A stretch of DNA of 64,000 nucleotides from Sulfurospirillum sp. (GCA_016744795.1 JADGDR010000002.1:176648-240647); one strand, 5' to 3'. Shown: positions 1 through 10,645, counted from the first letter of the stretch. The notes: a model not told the origin generated them from the sequence alone. Made by a program: numbers and translations.

Positions 1-2
1 AT

Positions 3-2807
3 ATAGATTTCAAAGTTAACTATAAAGTAACAGATGGTGATGGTGATAGCGCAACTGGTTCATTTAAAGTTGATGTTGATGATTCATTACCAACAGCAGA
101 TATAGCACTAGCAAATGGTGAAAATATACCAACATTAACCACACAAGATGCACAAACAATTGATACACAGACTGATACAGATAGTGCTTCATTTGCAAAT
201 CTATTTACTCTTATTCAAGATATGGGTGCTGATGATGGTGGAACAGCCGCTGTTAAAAGTTATGCTCTATCTGTAAACGAAGCTGATAGTGGATTGACAA
301 GTGATGGTGAAGCAATTACTCTAGAAATGAATGGTTTAGTCCTTGAAGGTTCAACATCAAATGGAGTAGTTATATTTACAGTAGCAGTAGATGTTTCAAC
401 AGGTGAAGTAACTCTAACCCAAAACGCTGAGATTGACCATAATACCTTGAATAATAGCGTAAGCAATTTAGGATTAGCAACAGGAAATGTAGTCTTAACA
501 GCAAGTGCAACTATCACAGATGGAGATGGAGATAGTGCCAAAGATTCCCAATCATTAGATATTAGTAAATCATTTAGCTTTGATGATGATGTTCCAAAAG
601 CTTATGACAATGAAGTATCTTTAGCAGAAGGAACTGCAAGTAGCAGCGAAACAAATCTACTATTTGTACTTGATTTTTCAGGCAGTATGCATGATGACAA
701 TAATAAAAATATGGATATGATGAGAGAAGGTATAACATCTCTTCTTAATGCCTATAAAGACAATGGTGGATTTAATCTTAAAATTGTAACTTTTGGTGGT
801 AATGATATAAATGGATCAACTTTAATATTTCATTCTGTAGAGGATGTGGATTCATATCTAAATAGTGTCAATATAGGTGGTGGAACATATTATGATGATG
901 CTATAGATAAGGCTATGACAGTTTGGAATGATTCAGTAAATGGTCTTGGTGCAAATTCAACGAATTCAGTTGCCTATTTTATGTCAGATGGTGAACCTAC
1001 GAGGGGTAGTAGCCTTTCAGCTCATGAAATAAGCACCTGGGAAACATATGTAAATAATAATTTTACTAAATCAATAGCCCTTGGTATGGGTGATAATGCT
1101 CCTAGTGACAATGATTTAAAAACCGTTGCTCATACTCCTGGAGGAGTTGATGAGATATATATAGCTAATGATGTTACAGAGATAACAGATGCCCTTGTTG
1201 GTACTGTTGTTACTCAAAATAGTACAACAGGAAATGTAATTACAGATACAAATTCTAGTGGTGAAGTTGACAAGGCTGGAGCAGACGGTTTTGCAACACC
1301 AGTTTTAGTTTCTGTGACTTATGATGATGGTGATCCAAGTACTTCAGATACCTATACTTTTAATGCGACTAATACTTCATTTACAATCCAAACAAACGCT
1401 GGTGAAGTAGTTATAAAAAATGATGGTAGTTACACCTTTACTGCAAAAGCAAGTGTTGATGCTGATATAACAGATAGTATTACTTATACTGTGATAGATA
1501 CTGATGGCTCAACATCAAGTGCAAATCTTCTTTTAAAAGTTACAAATAGTGTACCAGTAGCAAATGTTGATACAAACAGTGCTCAAGAAGGTTACTGGAT
1601 GACAGGTTCTGATACTGTGGTGCCAATGAGCCAAATTACACCAGAGCATTGGGATAATAGTTCTTCTGAAGAAGAAGTAGATGGTACATGGAATATAAAT
1701 CCAAGCTATACTTGGGGTACTGACAGTGATAATACATCATCATTTAGCATATCCGCTGACAATGCTCATCAAGCAAGTGTTTCAGTTGATGTAGATTTAA
1801 GTGGGTATAGAAGTGGAGATATAGTAAAAGTTACACTTATTAAGGATGGTAATCCTGTTAATGGACAATCGTATACTGTTTCAAGTGATGGAACAGTGAC
1901 TTTTAGTGGCATATCTGAAAGTGGTAATTATGAAGTACATGTATATGGAAACGATAATAGTTTCTGGGGTAATTTAAAAGTTGAACTTAGTGATTTAGAA
2001 GTTACTGCATATGACTATACACCAGAAACAGTAACAAAGGTAGATGTCACAACTCCTGATGCAGAGTGGGTAGCTGCAACTTTAGCTACTGGTAACGTTT
2101 TAGAAAACGATGATGAAGGTGGAGCTGGAGGCTTAACCGTGACATTGGTAAATGGTACAGATGTTACTGGTGGAGCAGATATAGTTGGTGCAAATGGTGT
2201 TTTACATATAGATGAAACAGGGAAGTATACATATACTCCAAATGATACAGATATGTCAAGTGCAGATTTAGCTAATGATGATGTATTTAATTACACCATT
2301 AAAGATACAGAGGATGTAACTTCCAATTCTACTCTTACGATTAATGTTCAAGATTATGATTATAGTTCTGGTTCAACAGTTGTAATTGGAACAGATGGTA
2401 ACGATGTTATGTATGGAGGAGAAATAACCAATACACTATCTGGTGGAATGGGCAATGACACAATCATTGCTGATTTTGGAGATACAGTTGATGGCGGAGA
2501 TGGAGTAGATACACTCTTTCTCACTACAGGTAGTGTTATTGATTTATCTGGAGTTGGTGAAATCACAAATATTGATAATATTGAGATTGTTAGGTTATCA
2601 GAAAATACTGAATTAAATGGGCTTTCAGCTCAGAATGTATTTGATATGACAGATAGTACTAATGATCTTACTGTTACTGGTGATGGAGATGTAACACTTG
2701 ATTCTAGTTGGTCTGAAGTAGGTAGTACTAACATATTTACTTCTGTTTATACTGATTTAAATAATAATACTTATGAAGTCCAAGTAGACTTATCAGCTAT
2801 TATTTAA
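3..2807 (+). CDS. Giant repeat adhesin/RTX-like exported protein, C-terminal part (5' end outside window)
   Basis: The frame is open from the first bases (Asp-rich, DGDGDS-type repeats), so the Met at 222 is internal and the gene starts upstream of the window. The visible ~934 residues hold VCBS/cadherin-like beta repeats, a von Willebrand A domain with the MIDAS motif DFSGS (around 675-690), more beta-sandwich repeats, and a C-terminal glycine/aspartate block (GTDGND, GGMGND near 2390-2480) like RTX calcium-binding repeats. Such proteins are normally secreted by a type I system and used for adhesion or biofilm. This family role is known; its use here is inferred. No transporter genes are visible, so they must lie upstream or elsewhere. 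The gene is followed at once by a strong palindromic terminator and converges on the prp operon. Confidence 0.85.
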   Translation: MDFKVNYKVTDGDGDSATGSFKVDVDDSLPTADIALANGENIPTLTTQDAQTIDTQTDTDSASFANLFTLIQDMGADDGGTAAVKSYALSVNEADSGLTSDGEAITLEMNGLVLEGSTSNGVVIFTVAVDVSTGEVTLTQNAEIDHNTLNNSVSNLGLATGNVVLTASATITDGDGDSAKDSQSLDISKSFSFDDDVPKAYDNEVSLAEGTASSSETNLLFVLDFSGSMHDDNNKNMDMMREGITSLLNAYKDNGGFNLKIVTFGGNDINGSTLIFHSVEDVDSYLNSVNIGGGTYYDDAIDKAMTVWNDSVNGLGANSTNSVAYFMSDGEPTRGSSLSAHEISTWETYVNNNFTKSIALGMGDNAPSDNDLKTVAHTPGGVDEIYIANDVTEITDALVGTVVTQNSTTGNVITDTNSSGEVDKAGADGFATPVLVSVTYDDGDPSTSDTYTFNATNTSFTIQTNAGEVVIKNDGSYTFTAKASVDADITDSITYTVIDTDGSTSSANLLLKVTNSVPVANVDTNSAQEGYWMTGSDTVVPMSQITPEHWDNSSSEEEVDGTWNINPSYTWGTDSDNTSSFSISADNAHQASVSVDVDLSGYRSGDIVKVTLIKDGNPVNGQSYTVSSDGTVTFSGISESGNYEVHVYGNDNSFWGNLKVELSDLEVTAYDYTPETVTKVDVTTPDAEWVAATLATGNVLENDDEGGAGGLTVTLVNGTDVTGGADIVGANGVLHIDETGKYTYTPNDTDMSSADLANDDVFNYTIKDTEDVTSNSTLTINVQDYDYSSGSTVVIGTDGNDVMYGGEITNTLSGGMGNDTIIADFGDTVDGGDGVDTLFLTTGSVIDLSGVGEITNIDNIEIVRLSENTELNGLSAQNVFDMTDSTNDLTVTGDGDVTLDSSWSEVGSTNIFTSVYTDLNNNTYEVQVDLSAII

Positions 2808-2813
2808 ACTACT

Positions 2814-2839
2814 AAACCCCTTTACATGTAAAGGGGTTT
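2814..2839. terminator. Bidirectional terminator built on a TTTACATGTAAA palindrome
   Basis: A 26-nt perfect palindrome (AAACCCC, TTTACATGTAAA, GGGGTTT) followed by more Ts lies in the 34-nt gap between the converging adhesin and prpF. Its core is the repeat found about 30 times in this window. A C4/G4 clamp and U tract on both strands fit intrinsic termination in both directions. Confidence 0.85.
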
Positions 2840-2841
2840 TT

Positions 2842-4008
2842 TCATTCCATAGTATTAGCAGGAACGTATACACAACCTTTCATAAGAATTCTTGCACTTC
2901 TACTCATACTTGCTTTTTCAACTACATTGTTTTTACCAATGACCGCACCAACTTTCAAAGTACCTGAGGGGTGTCCAAAAGTCACACTCTTTTTTTCTCC
3001 ACCACCACTAGCCATATTTACTAAAGTACCTTCAATACAAGCCGCACAACCAATAGCAACCGAAGCAGTTCCCATCATGGCATGGTGAAGTTGCCCCATT
3101 GATAAGGCTCTGACATTTAAATCAATATCAGCAGTAGTTATTTTTTTACCACTTGAAGCAGTATAGTTTTTAGCTTTAGAAACAAAGGCAACTTTTGGTG
3201 TATGGGCTCTTGTTTGGGCTTCTTTTATGTCTTTTATAAGACCCATCTTTATAGCACCATAAGCCCTGATAAGCTCAAATTTTTTAAGAGCTTTTTCATC
3301 TGAGTTTATATCACCTTGAAGTTCACACCCAGTGTATCCCAAGTCTTCAGCATTTAAAAATATAGTAGGAATTCCAGCCATAATCATAGTTGCTTTAAAT
3401 GTTCCAACTCCTGGAACTTCAAGCTCATCAATTAAATTGCCTGTTGGAAACAGTGCTTCACTTGGGTCAACAGGAGCAACAAATTCAAGACCAATTTCAG
3501 CAGCTGGAAATGCAACTCCGTCAATTTCATAATCACCTATCTCTTGAACTACACCATTTTTCATAGGTATATGACAAAGAATAGTTTTTTTAATGTTTGC
3601 CTGCCAAACTCTAACAGTTTGGATACCGTTTTGAACTAGATTCTCAATATAATTACAATTGATTGCAAATGGTCCAACAGCAGAAGAAAGATTTCCACAA
3701 TTTCCACTCCAATCCATAAAAGGTTTATTGATTGAGACTTGTCCAAAATAGTAGTCTATATCATGATTTGCTTGTGAACTTTTTTCAATCAAAACGGTTT
3801 TACTAGTACTTGAAGTTGCTCCACCCATGCCATCAATTTGTTTTGAATAAGGATCAGGACTACCAACAACTCTTAAGAGTAGTTTATCTCTTGCTGTTCC
3901 AGCAACTTGAGCCTCTTTTGGTAAATCTTCTATACGAAAAAAAGTTCCCTTACTTGTCCCTCCACGCATATACGTAGCAGGTACTGTTATTTGAGGTTTA
4001 TAACTCAT
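2842..4008 (-). CDS. prpF: 2-methylaconitate cis-trans isomerase PrpF
   Basis: The 388-aa protein matches the PrpF family, including the N-terminal MRGGTSKG motif, the GGATSSTSK segment and the GNCGN region. PrpF isomerises the 2-methylaconitate made by AcnD, which lets the iron-sulfur AcnD route replace PrpD in the methylcitrate cycle. It is the last gene of the prp operon: acnD stops (TAG) directly before this ATG, and an AAGGAG ribosome site lies inside the acnD 3' end. The length is normal and no defect is seen. Family function is established; membership is read from the sequence. Confidence 0.93.
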   Translation of the reverse strand: MSYKPQITVPATYMRGGTSKGTFFRIEDLPKEAQVAGTARDKLLLRVVGSPDPYSKQIDGMGGATSSTSKTVLIEKSSQANHDIDYYFGQVSINKPFMDWSGNCGNLSSAVGPFAINCNYIENLVQNGIQTVRVWQANIKKTILCHIPMKNGVVQEIGDYEIDGVAFPAAEIGLEFVAPVDPSEALFPTGNLIDELEVPGVGTFKATMIMAGIPTIFLNAEDLGYTGCELQGDINSDEKALKKFELIRAYGAIKMGLIKDIKEAQTRAHTPKVAFVSKAKNYTASSGKKITTADIDLNVRALSMGQLHHAMMGTASVAIGCAACIEGTLVNMASGGGEKKSVTFGHPSGTLKVGAVIGKNNVVEKASMSRSARILMKGCVYVPANTME

Positions 4009-6600
4009 CTAATCTCCTTTTACAAAATCTTTAGCGAATTTTTGTAAGATTCCACCAGCATTGTAGATTTCTACTTCTGCACTAGTGTCAAGTCTACATG
4101 TAACGGGAATTTTCACTACCTTATCATTGGCTCTTGTCATAATAACTGTAAGAGTAGTTCTTGGTTCAATTTCACCAATAACTTCATATGTCTCACTCCC
4201 ATCAATATTATAAGTATTTTTGTTGTCGCCATCTTTAAACTGCAATGGTAAAACGCCCATACCTACTAAGTTAGTTCTATGAATCCTTTCTATGCTTTCA
4301 GCAATAAGTACTTCAACACCAGCAAGCCTAACACCTTTAGCTGCCCAGTCACGGGAGCTTCCTTGTCCATAGTTAATACCTGCAATGATAATAAGAGGCT
4401 GTTTTCTACTCATATAAGTCTCAATAGCTTCCCACATTCTACTTACTGTACCCTCTGGTTCAATTCTAGTAAGTGAGCCTTGAATAACTTTCCCATTCTC
4501 ATCCTTTACCATTTCATTAAATAGCTTAGGATTTGCCAATGTCGCTCGTTGAGCTGTATTGTGGTCACCTCTATGCGTTGCATAAGAGTTAAAATCAATC
4601 ACAGGCAGTCCCATTTTGGCGCAGTATTCACCTGCCGCACTTTCAGGTAAAATGGCATTTGAAGGCGATAAATGATCAGTAGTAATATTGTCACCAAATA
4701 CACCTAGTGGACGCATGTTTTTAAGAGCTGGTTTGCCCATAAATTCATCTTCCCAATATGGAGGTTTATTTATGTAGGTACTTTTTTTATTCCAGTTATA
4801 AAATGGAGATATTTTTATATCACTCAATGCACTTTTTGCAAACATAGGGTCATAAATCTTGCCAAACATTTCTGGTTTTACTGAAGCCTTTACAACTTCA
4901 TCAATCTCTGAATCGCTTGGCCAAATATCTTTTAAAGTTATAGGATTACCATTTGCATCAGTTCCTAAAGAGTCTTTTTCAATATCAAAGCGAATTGTTC
5001 CAGCAAGGGCATAGGCAATGACTAATGGTGGTGAAGCCAAAAATGCCTCTTTTACATAGGGGTGAATTCTGCCATCAAAATTTCTATTTCCTGAAAGTAC
5101 GGCAGTTGTATATATATTATTTTTAATTACCTCCTCTTGAATCTTAGGGTCGAGTGCTCCACTCATACCATTACATGTAGTACATGCAAATCCTACAATT
5201 CCAAAACCTAAGTTTTCAAGTTCACCTAGAAGATTAGCATCTTTTAAGTACTCTTCAACAACTTTAGAACCAGGTGCTAAAGATGATTTAACCCATGTTT
5301 TTCTCTTTAGTCCTAACTTGTTTGCATTACGTGCTATCAAAGCAGCGGCAATTACATTTCTTGGATTTGAAGTGTTTGTACAACTTGTGATTGCAGCTAT
5401 TAAAACAGCACCATCAGGTATTTTGTCACTCTTGCTAACAAAGTCTTTGATGATTCCTTCTTCTTTAAGTTTGTTTGTAGGAACTAGTTTATGAGGTTTT
5501 GAAGGACCTGCAAGACTTCTTGTAACGCTTGATAAATCAAATGTCAATTCTCTTGCATAAGTGGCATTAGCCAATGAATCTGCCCATAAACCATTTGCTT
5601 TAGCATAAGCTTCAACAAGTTTTACTTGATTTGCTTCTCGTCCCGTTAGTGTTAGGTACTCTAATGTTTGCTTATCTATACCAAACATAGCTGCACTTGC
5701 TCCATACTCAGGAGTCATGTTAGAAATTGTAGCTCTATCACCTAAGGTTAGGTATATTAAACCTTTACCATAGAATTCTAAGTAAGAAGAGATAACTTTT
5801 TGTTCTCTTAAAAAACAAGTCATTGCCAAAGCAATATCTGTTGCAGTAATTCCTTCTTTTCTTACTCCTACTATATTTACCCCAATAATCTCAGGAACTC
5901 TCATAAATGAAGGGTTACCAAGCATTACATTTTCAGCTTCTAATCCACCAACACCAAGAGCAAGTACACCAAGTGCATCAACGTGAGGAGTATGAGAATC
6001 AGTCCCTACAAGTGTATCAGGGTAAGCAATACCATCAATATTATGAATTACAGGAGACATTTTTTCTAGGTTTATTTGATGCATAATTCCATTTCCTGGA
6101 GGAATGACATCTACATTATCAAATGCCTCTTTTGTCCAGTTAATAAAGTGGAAACGATCAGCATTTCTTCTGTCTTCTATGACTCTATTTTTACTAAATG
6201 CTTCTGGGTCAAATCCACCACACTCTACAGCTAAAGAGTGATCAACTATAAGTTGAGTAGGAACAACAGGATTGACTTTTTTTGGGTCTCCTCCCTCTTT
6301 TGCTATGGCTTCTCTTAGTCCAGCCAAATCAACTAAAGCAGTAAGACCAAGTATATCATGTGTTACAACACGACTAGGATACCAAGGGAAATCCTTGTCA
6401 TCTCTTTTTTCTATAAGTTGAATTAGTGAATCTTTTAAATCTTCACTTGGACATTTTCTGATTAAGTTTTCACATAATACTCTTGAAGTATAGTTCATTT
6501 TCTCAAATGAACCTACTTGAAGCTCTTCAATAGCTGCTTTTACATCATAAAAGCTTGTATCAAAACCTTCTAACTTTTTAAGATACTTTTGTTTATCCAT
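4009..6600 (-). CDS. acnD: Fe/S-dependent 2-methylcitrate dehydratase AcnD
   Basis: This 863-aa aconitase-superfamily protein has the iron-sulfur cysteines TSCTNTS (near residue 405) and ACTTCNG (near 475), the N-terminal HIDH-like region around DHSLAVE, and the C-terminal swivel motif YGQGSSRDWAAKG. Pairing with prpF, and its place between prpC and prpF, favour AcnD (2-methylcitrate to 2-methylaconitate) over a general aconitase AcnA. Residual aconitase activity is likely. It starts 2 nt after the prpC stop. Two TACATGTA palindromes sit in the gene, both read as Thr-Cys, and the second one encodes part of the cluster-binding ACTTCNG motif. Confidence 0.92.
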   Translation of the reverse strand: MDKQKYLKKLEGFDTSFYDVKAAIEELQVGSFEKMNYTSRVLCENLIRKCPSEDLKDSLIQLIEKRDDKDFPWYPSRVVTHDILGLTALVDLAGLREAIAKEGGDPKKVNPVVPTQLIVDHSLAVECGGFDPEAFSKNRVIEDRRNADRFHFINWTKEAFDNVDVIPPGNGIMHQINLEKMSPVIHNIDGIAYPDTLVGTDSHTPHVDALGVLALGVGGLEAENVMLGNPSFMRVPEIIGVNIVGVRKEGITATDIALAMTCFLREQKVISSYLEFYGKGLIYLTLGDRATISNMTPEYGASAAMFGIDKQTLEYLTLTGREANQVKLVEAYAKANGLWADSLANATYARELTFDLSSVTRSLAGPSKPHKLVPTNKLKEEGIIKDFVSKSDKIPDGAVLIAAITSCTNTSNPRNVIAAALIARNANKLGLKRKTWVKSSLAPGSKVVEEYLKDANLLGELENLGFGIVGFACTTCNGMSGALDPKIQEEVIKNNIYTTAVLSGNRNFDGRIHPYVKEAFLASPPLVIAYALAGTIRFDIEKDSLGTDANGNPITLKDIWPSDSEIDEVVKASVKPEMFGKIYDPMFAKSALSDIKISPFYNWNKKSTYINKPPYWEDEFMGKPALKNMRPLGVFGDNITTDHLSPSNAILPESAAGEYCAKMGLPVIDFNSYATHRGDHNTAQRATLANPKLFNEMVKDENGKVIQGSLTRIEPEGTVSRMWEAIETYMSRKQPLIIIAGINYGQGSSRDWAAKGVRLAGVEVLIAESIERIHRTNLVGMGVLPLQFKDGDNKNTYNIDGSETYEVIGEIEPRTTLTVIMTRANDKVVKIPVTCRLDTSAEVEIYNAGGILQKFAKDFVKGD

Positions 6601-6602
6601 GA

Positions 6603-7739
6603 TTAATTTCTTTCATCTAGTAGTGTAAATTTTAAATCATGAGGACCTACATATTGAGCAGAAGGACGAATAATCTTTCCATCTTCACGTTGCTCAATTA
6701 CATGAGCTCCCCATCCTGTTGTACGAGCAATGACAAATAAAGGTGTAAACATATCAGTTGGAACTCCCATTTGGTGGTATGAAGCAGCTGAAAACCAATC
6801 TAGATTAGGAAACATTTTTTTAGAATCCCACATTACAGATTCTATGCCTTGGGCAACATCATACATAAGCGTATTATTGTTCTCTTCTGAAAGCTCTTTT
6901 GCAATTTTTTTGATTACAATATTTCTTGGGTCACTAATAGTATATACAGGATGTCCAAAACCAATTATTATTTCTTTTTTTTCCATTCTTTCTCTTATGT
7001 CAGTTTGTGCCTCATCGACTGAACTATAACGCTCTTGAATTTTAAAAGATGCTTCATTGGCTCCACCATGTTTAGGTCCTCTTAAAGCTCCAATTGCCCC
7101 AGTGATAGCAGAGTGCATATCTGAAGATGTTCCAGCAATTACACGAGCCGCAAAAGTTGAAGCGTTAAATTCATGTTCAGCGTAAAGAATTAAAGATATA
7201 TGCATGGCTTTTACCCACGATTTTTTTGGTTTTTTACCATGAAGAAGATGTAAAAAATGCTCTGCAATAGTATCGTCATCTGTTTGAAGTTCTATTTTTT
7301 TATTGTTATGAGAATAGTGATACCAGTAAAGAAGTATTGAGCCAAACGATGCAATAAGTCTATCAACAATATCTTGTGCTTTGTCTTTTAGATGAGCTTC
7401 ATCTTCAGGTTCAATGCACCCTAAAGCTGAACATCCTGTTCTCATTACGTCCATAGGGTGAGTAGATTTAGGTAGTTGTTCTAAGATTGTTTTTACCGTA
7501 TCTGGTATATTTCTATATGATTTCAATTTTGTCTTATATGCAATTAATTCAGCTTTATTTGGCAGTTTTTCATGAACGATTAAGTAAGCAATCTCTTCAA
7601 ATTCTGCTTTAGTTGCAAATTCTAAAATATCATAACCACGATAGTGTAAATCATTACCTGTAAGACCGACTGTACAAATGGCGGTATTCCCTGCTGTTGT
7701 GCCTGAAAGTGCTACTGATTTTTTAGGTTTAAAGTTCAT
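6603..7739 (-). CDS. prpC: 2-methylcitrate synthase PrpC
   Basis: The 378-aa citrate-synthase-fold protein condenses propionyl-CoA with oxaloacetate. It shows AEHEFNAST (near residue 185), the GGANE segment (near 225) and [13 protein letters not shown] with the catalytic histidine (near 263). The length fits methylcitrate synthases, which are shorter than the TCA enzyme GltA. Its start overlaps the prpB stop by ATGA (4 nt), so translation is probably coupled. The flanking prpB and acnD/prpF separate it from an ordinary citrate synthase. Confidence 0.93.
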   Translation of the reverse strand: MNFKPKKSVALSGTTAGNTAICTVGLTGNDLHYRGYDILEFATKAEFEEIAYLIVHEKLPNKAELIAYKTKLKSYRNIPDTVKTILEQLPKSTHPMDVMRTGCSALGCIEPEDEAHLKDKAQDIVDRLIASFGSILLYWYHYSHNNKKIELQTDDDTIAEHFLHLLHGKKPKKSWVKAMHISLILYAEHEFNASTFAARVIAGTSSDMHSAITGAIGALRGPKHGGANEASFKIQERYSSVDEAQTDIRERMEKKEIIIGFGHPVYTISDPRNIVIKKIAKELSEENNNTLMYDVAQGIESVMWDSKKMFPNLDWFSAASYHQMGVPTDMFTPLFVIARTTGWGAHVIEQREDGKIIRPSAQYVGPHDLKFTLLDERN

Positions 7740-8617
7740 ATTTTATCCTTTGAAAAAAGTGCATCTAGTTTATCTTCATATGCGTGATAATCTAGCATGT
7801 CATATAGTTCCATTCTTGTTTGCATAATATCAAGTGTACTATTTTGTGTACCTTTGTTTAAGATAGACTCAAAAACATTTAGTGCGGCTTTGTTCATAGC
7901 ACGAAAGCCTGAAAGTGGGTAAAGAACCATACTTATACCAACACTTGCTAACTCATCAACTGTAAACATAGGAGTTGCACCAAATTCAGTAATATTTGCT
8001 AAAACTGGTACTTTTATCTCGTTTGTAAAGTCTTCATACTCTTTTAGTGTATGAATAGCCTCTGCAAATATCATGTCTGCACCAGCTTCTACATAAGCAT
8101 GAGCGCGCTTAAGAGCTGCGGCTTGACCTTCACTTGCATGGGCATCTGTTCTAGCCATAACTACGAAATCAGGGTCGCTTTTGGCATCAACTGCTGCTCG
8201 GATTCTATCACTCATTTCTTCAATACTAACTAACTCTTTATTTGGTCTATGACCACATCTCTTTTGAGCTACTTGGTCTTCTATATGACATCCTGCTGCT
8301 CCTGCTTTTGTCATCTCTTTTATGGTACGAGCAATATTAAAAGCTCCACCCCAACCAGTGTCAGCGTCAACTAATAGTGGAAGATCTGAGCGCCCTGTAA
8401 TACGTCTTATATCTATACAAACATCTTCTAGCATAGTCATTCCAAGATCTGGTAAACCATAACTTGCATTTGCAACTCCAGCACCTGAAAGATATAGTGC
8501 TTTTGCACCAGTACGCTCTGCTTGAATTGCACTATATGCGTTTATTACACCAATTATTTGTAATGGACTCTGTTCTTTTAAAGCTTCTCTAAATTTTTTT
8601 CCTGCACTTTGTATCAT
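7736..8617 (-). CDS. prpB: 2-methylisocitrate lyase PrpB
   Basis: The 293-aa isocitrate-lyase/PEP-mutase superfamily protein shows the DADTGWGG metal-binding region (near residue 88), the KRCGH active-site motif with the catalytic cysteine (near 122) and VMARTDA. It splits 2-methylisocitrate into pyruvate and succinate, the last step of the cycle. The gene overlaps prpE upstream and prpC downstream by 4-nt ATGA junctions, and an AAGGAA ribosome site precedes the ATG. Length and motifs are complete. Confidence 0.94.
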   Translation of the reverse strand: MIQSAGKKFREALKEQSPLQIIGVINAYSAIQAERTGAKALYLSGAGVANASYGLPDLGMTMLEDVCIDIRRITGRSDLPLLVDADTGWGGAFNIARTIKEMTKAGAAGCHIEDQVAQKRCGHRPNKELVSIEEMSDRIRAAVDAKSDPDFVVMARTDAHASEGQAAALKRAHAYVEAGADMIFAEAIHTLKEYEDFTNEIKVPVLANITEFGATPMFTVDELASVGISMVLYPLSGFRAMNKAALNVFESILNKGTQNSTLDIMQTRMELYDMLDYHAYEDKLDALFSKDKI

Positions 8618-10521
8618 GATAATTCCTTCTTTTTTGGGTAACCCAATTTTTTTATTGATTTTTCTATTTCTGGTAATACACTCTCATCTTCTATTGTTGA
8701 AGGCATATTCCATTCTTTGCCATCTGCAATACTACGCATAGTTCCTCTTAATATCTTTCCACTTCTTGTTTTTGGAAGTCTATTTACAACAGTTGCTATT
8801 CTAAAACTCGCAACAGCTCCTATCTCATCACGAACAAGTTGGACAATTCCCTCTGCAATTGATTGAGAATCTCTCTCAATGCCCTCTTTAAGTACTACAA
8901 ATCCCATAGGAACTTCGCCTTTGAGTTCATCGTTAACACCTATTACAGCACATTCAGCAACGTCAGGATGTTTTGCTACAACTTCTTCCATCTCTCCAGT
9001 TGAAAGACGATGACCTGCAACATTGATAACACCATCCATTCGTCCCATAACCCAAACATAACCATCTTTATCTATGTATCCTGAATCTCCTGTAAGATAG
9101 TATCCATCATAAAAGTTTAAATAAGAGCGTTTATATCTTGCATCATCTTCCCAAATTCCCATCAAACAACTTGGTGGAAGAGGGAGTTTAATAACAAGAT
9201 TTCCAAGTTTTCCAGCTTTACACTGCTTCCCTTCTTCGTCAAGTACTTGAAGATTAAATCCTGGCATTGGTTTGGTTGGACTTCCTGCTTTTACTTTCAT
9301 AGGATCAAGTCCTACCGGATTGGAGGCAATTGCCCAGCCGGTTTCTGTTTGCCACCAGTGATCTATAACTTTTTTACCTGTTACTTTCTCAGTCCATTTA
9401 AGAGTAGGAGAGTCACATCTCTCTCCTGCCATAAATATATTGTTTAGGCTGCTAAGGTCGTACTTTTTAGCCCATTTGCCTTCAGAATCCTCTTTTCTTA
9501 TGGCTCTAAAAGCAGTTGGAGCCGAAAATAGTACATTAACCTTATACTCTTCACAAATTCTCCAAAATGCTCCAGGATTTGGAGTACGAACTGGTTTGCC
9601 TTCATAAACAATTGTTGTACAGCCGTTCATCAAAGGTGCATAAACTATGTAAGAGTGACCCACAACCCAACCTACATCACTTGCCGCCCAAAAAACATCA
9701 CCAGGTTTTGCATTGTAGACATTGTCCATAGACCATTTCATAGCCACAGAGTGTCCACCATTACTTCGTATAACACCCTTTGGTTTTCCTGTTGTTCCTG
9801 ATGTATAGAGTATATAAAGAGGGTCTATAGAGTCTACAGGTACACAATCAACTCCATTTGTTTTTTCTTCTTCTTCAGCCCAATCAACATCTCTCCAAGG
9901 AAGCATATTTGCTCTTTCTTGCGGTCTTTGGTAAACAAAACAAGTTGTTGGTTTATGGCTTGATTTTTTTATAGCTTCATCAAGCAATGGTTTGTAATGA
10001 ATTACTCGATTAACTTCTATACCACAACTAGCAGTCATGATGACTCTTGGTTTTGCATCTTCAATTCTAGTTGCAAGTTCATGTGCTGCAAATCCACCAA
10101 AAACAACAGAATGAATTGCTCCAATTCTTGCACAAGCAAGCATAGCAATAACAGCTTCAGGAATCATAGGCATATATATGACTACTCTATCACCTTTATT
10201 GACTCCTTTATTTACAAGCATACCAGCAGTTTTTGCTACACGCTCTCGAAGTTCTCTATATGTATAAGTTTTTTTAGTATCAGTAACAGGAGAGTCATAG
10301 ATAAGTGCCGCTTGTTCACCTCGTCCATGGTCTACATGTAAATCTAAAGCATTGTAGCAAGTGTTCATGCAGCCACCTACAAACCATCTATAGTGTCCAT
10401 CAACAACATCTAAAACTTTGTCCCACTGATGATACCAGTGAACTTTAGTAGCAGCTTCTGCCCAAAACTTTTCAGGATCTTTGATAGATTCTGCGTAAAC
10501 TTTATTGTAAATTTCACTCAT
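8614..10521 (-). CDS. prpE: Propionyl-CoA synthetase PrpE
   Basis: The 635-aa AMP-forming acyl-CoA ligase shows [11 protein letters not shown] (near residue 237), the [10 protein letters not shown] motif and the C-terminal catalytic lysine in TRSGKILRG (near 605). It activates propionate to propionyl-CoA and is the first gene of the operon. [10 protein letters not shown] is shared with acetyl-CoA synthetases, but position in the prp operon favours propionate. The ATG at 10521 has a good AAGGAG site. A TACATGTA palindrome near the 5' end encodes Leu-His-Val, and another lies just upstream of the gene. Confidence 0.92.
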   Translation of the reverse strand: MSEIYNKVYAESIKDPEKFWAEAATKVHWYHQWDKVLDVVDGHYRWFVGGCMNTCYNALDLHVDHGRGEQAALIYDSPVTDTKKTYTYRELRERVAKTAGMLVNKGVNKGDRVVIYMPMIPEAVIAMLACARIGAIHSVVFGGFAAHELATRIEDAKPRVIMTASCGIEVNRVIHYKPLLDEAIKKSSHKPTTCFVYQRPQERANMLPWRDVDWAEEEEKTNGVDCVPVDSIDPLYILYTSGTTGKPKGVIRSNGGHSVAMKWSMDNVYNAKPGDVFWAASDVGWVVGHSYIVYAPLMNGCTTIVYEGKPVRTPNPGAFWRICEEYKVNVLFSAPTAFRAIRKEDSEGKWAKKYDLSSLNNIFMAGERCDSPTLKWTEKVTGKKVIDHWWQTETGWAIASNPVGLDPMKVKAGSPTKPMPGFNLQVLDEEGKQCKAGKLGNLVIKLPLPPSCLMGIWEDDARYKRSYLNFYDGYYLTGDSGYIDKDGYVWVMGRMDGVINVAGHRLSTGEMEEVVAKHPDVAECAVIGVNDELKGEVPMGFVVLKEGIERDSQSIAEGIVQLVRDEIGAVASFRIATVVNRLPKTRSGKILRGTMRSIADGKEWNMPSTIEDESVLPEIEKSIKKLGYPKKKELS

Positions 10522-10550
10522 ATAAATCTCCTTAATAAACGTTTACATGT

Positions 10551-10585
10551 AGTATACAATTTGATGAAAACTATTGATTGTACAA
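10551..10585 (-). promoter_or_regulatory. Candidate prpE promoter with overlapping operator
   Basis: On the minus strand a TATACT hexamer (10551-10556) lies about 30 nt before the prpE ATG. A TTGTACAA palindrome (10578-10585) sits where the -35 region would be. A regulator bound there could block or assist the polymerase. A TACATGTA motif (10544-10551) abuts the -10. The assignment is inferred from position and hexamer match. Confidence 0.5.
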
Positions 10586-10645
10586 AAGTGATATTTGAAT
10601 TACAATTTTTGTACAATTTGTTTTTTTTGTACAAAAATTGTACAA
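10578..10645. promoter_or_regulatory. Four TTGTACAA operator palindromes between prpE and its divergent regulator
   Basis: TTGTACAA occurs at 10578-10585, 10609-10616, 10627-10634 and 10638-10645. The last two are 11 bp apart centre to centre (one helical turn), and the last ends 8 nt before the regulator ATG. A cluster of identical 8-bp palindromes in a 131-nt divergent intergenic region is strong evidence for a dimeric regulator array. The likely ligand-binding protein is the HTH protein encoded next door. Confidence 0.8.

Noticed and set aside
222-2807. Met at 222 as the start of the adhesin
   Set aside because: The frame is open with the same repeat composition back to the first bases of the window and no ribosome site precedes 222.
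6730-10341. Several plus-strand frames of 60-114 codons opposite prpC, prpB and prpE
   Set aside because: They are shadows of the prp genes, with odd composition (Cys/Ser/Asn runs) and no ribosome sites.
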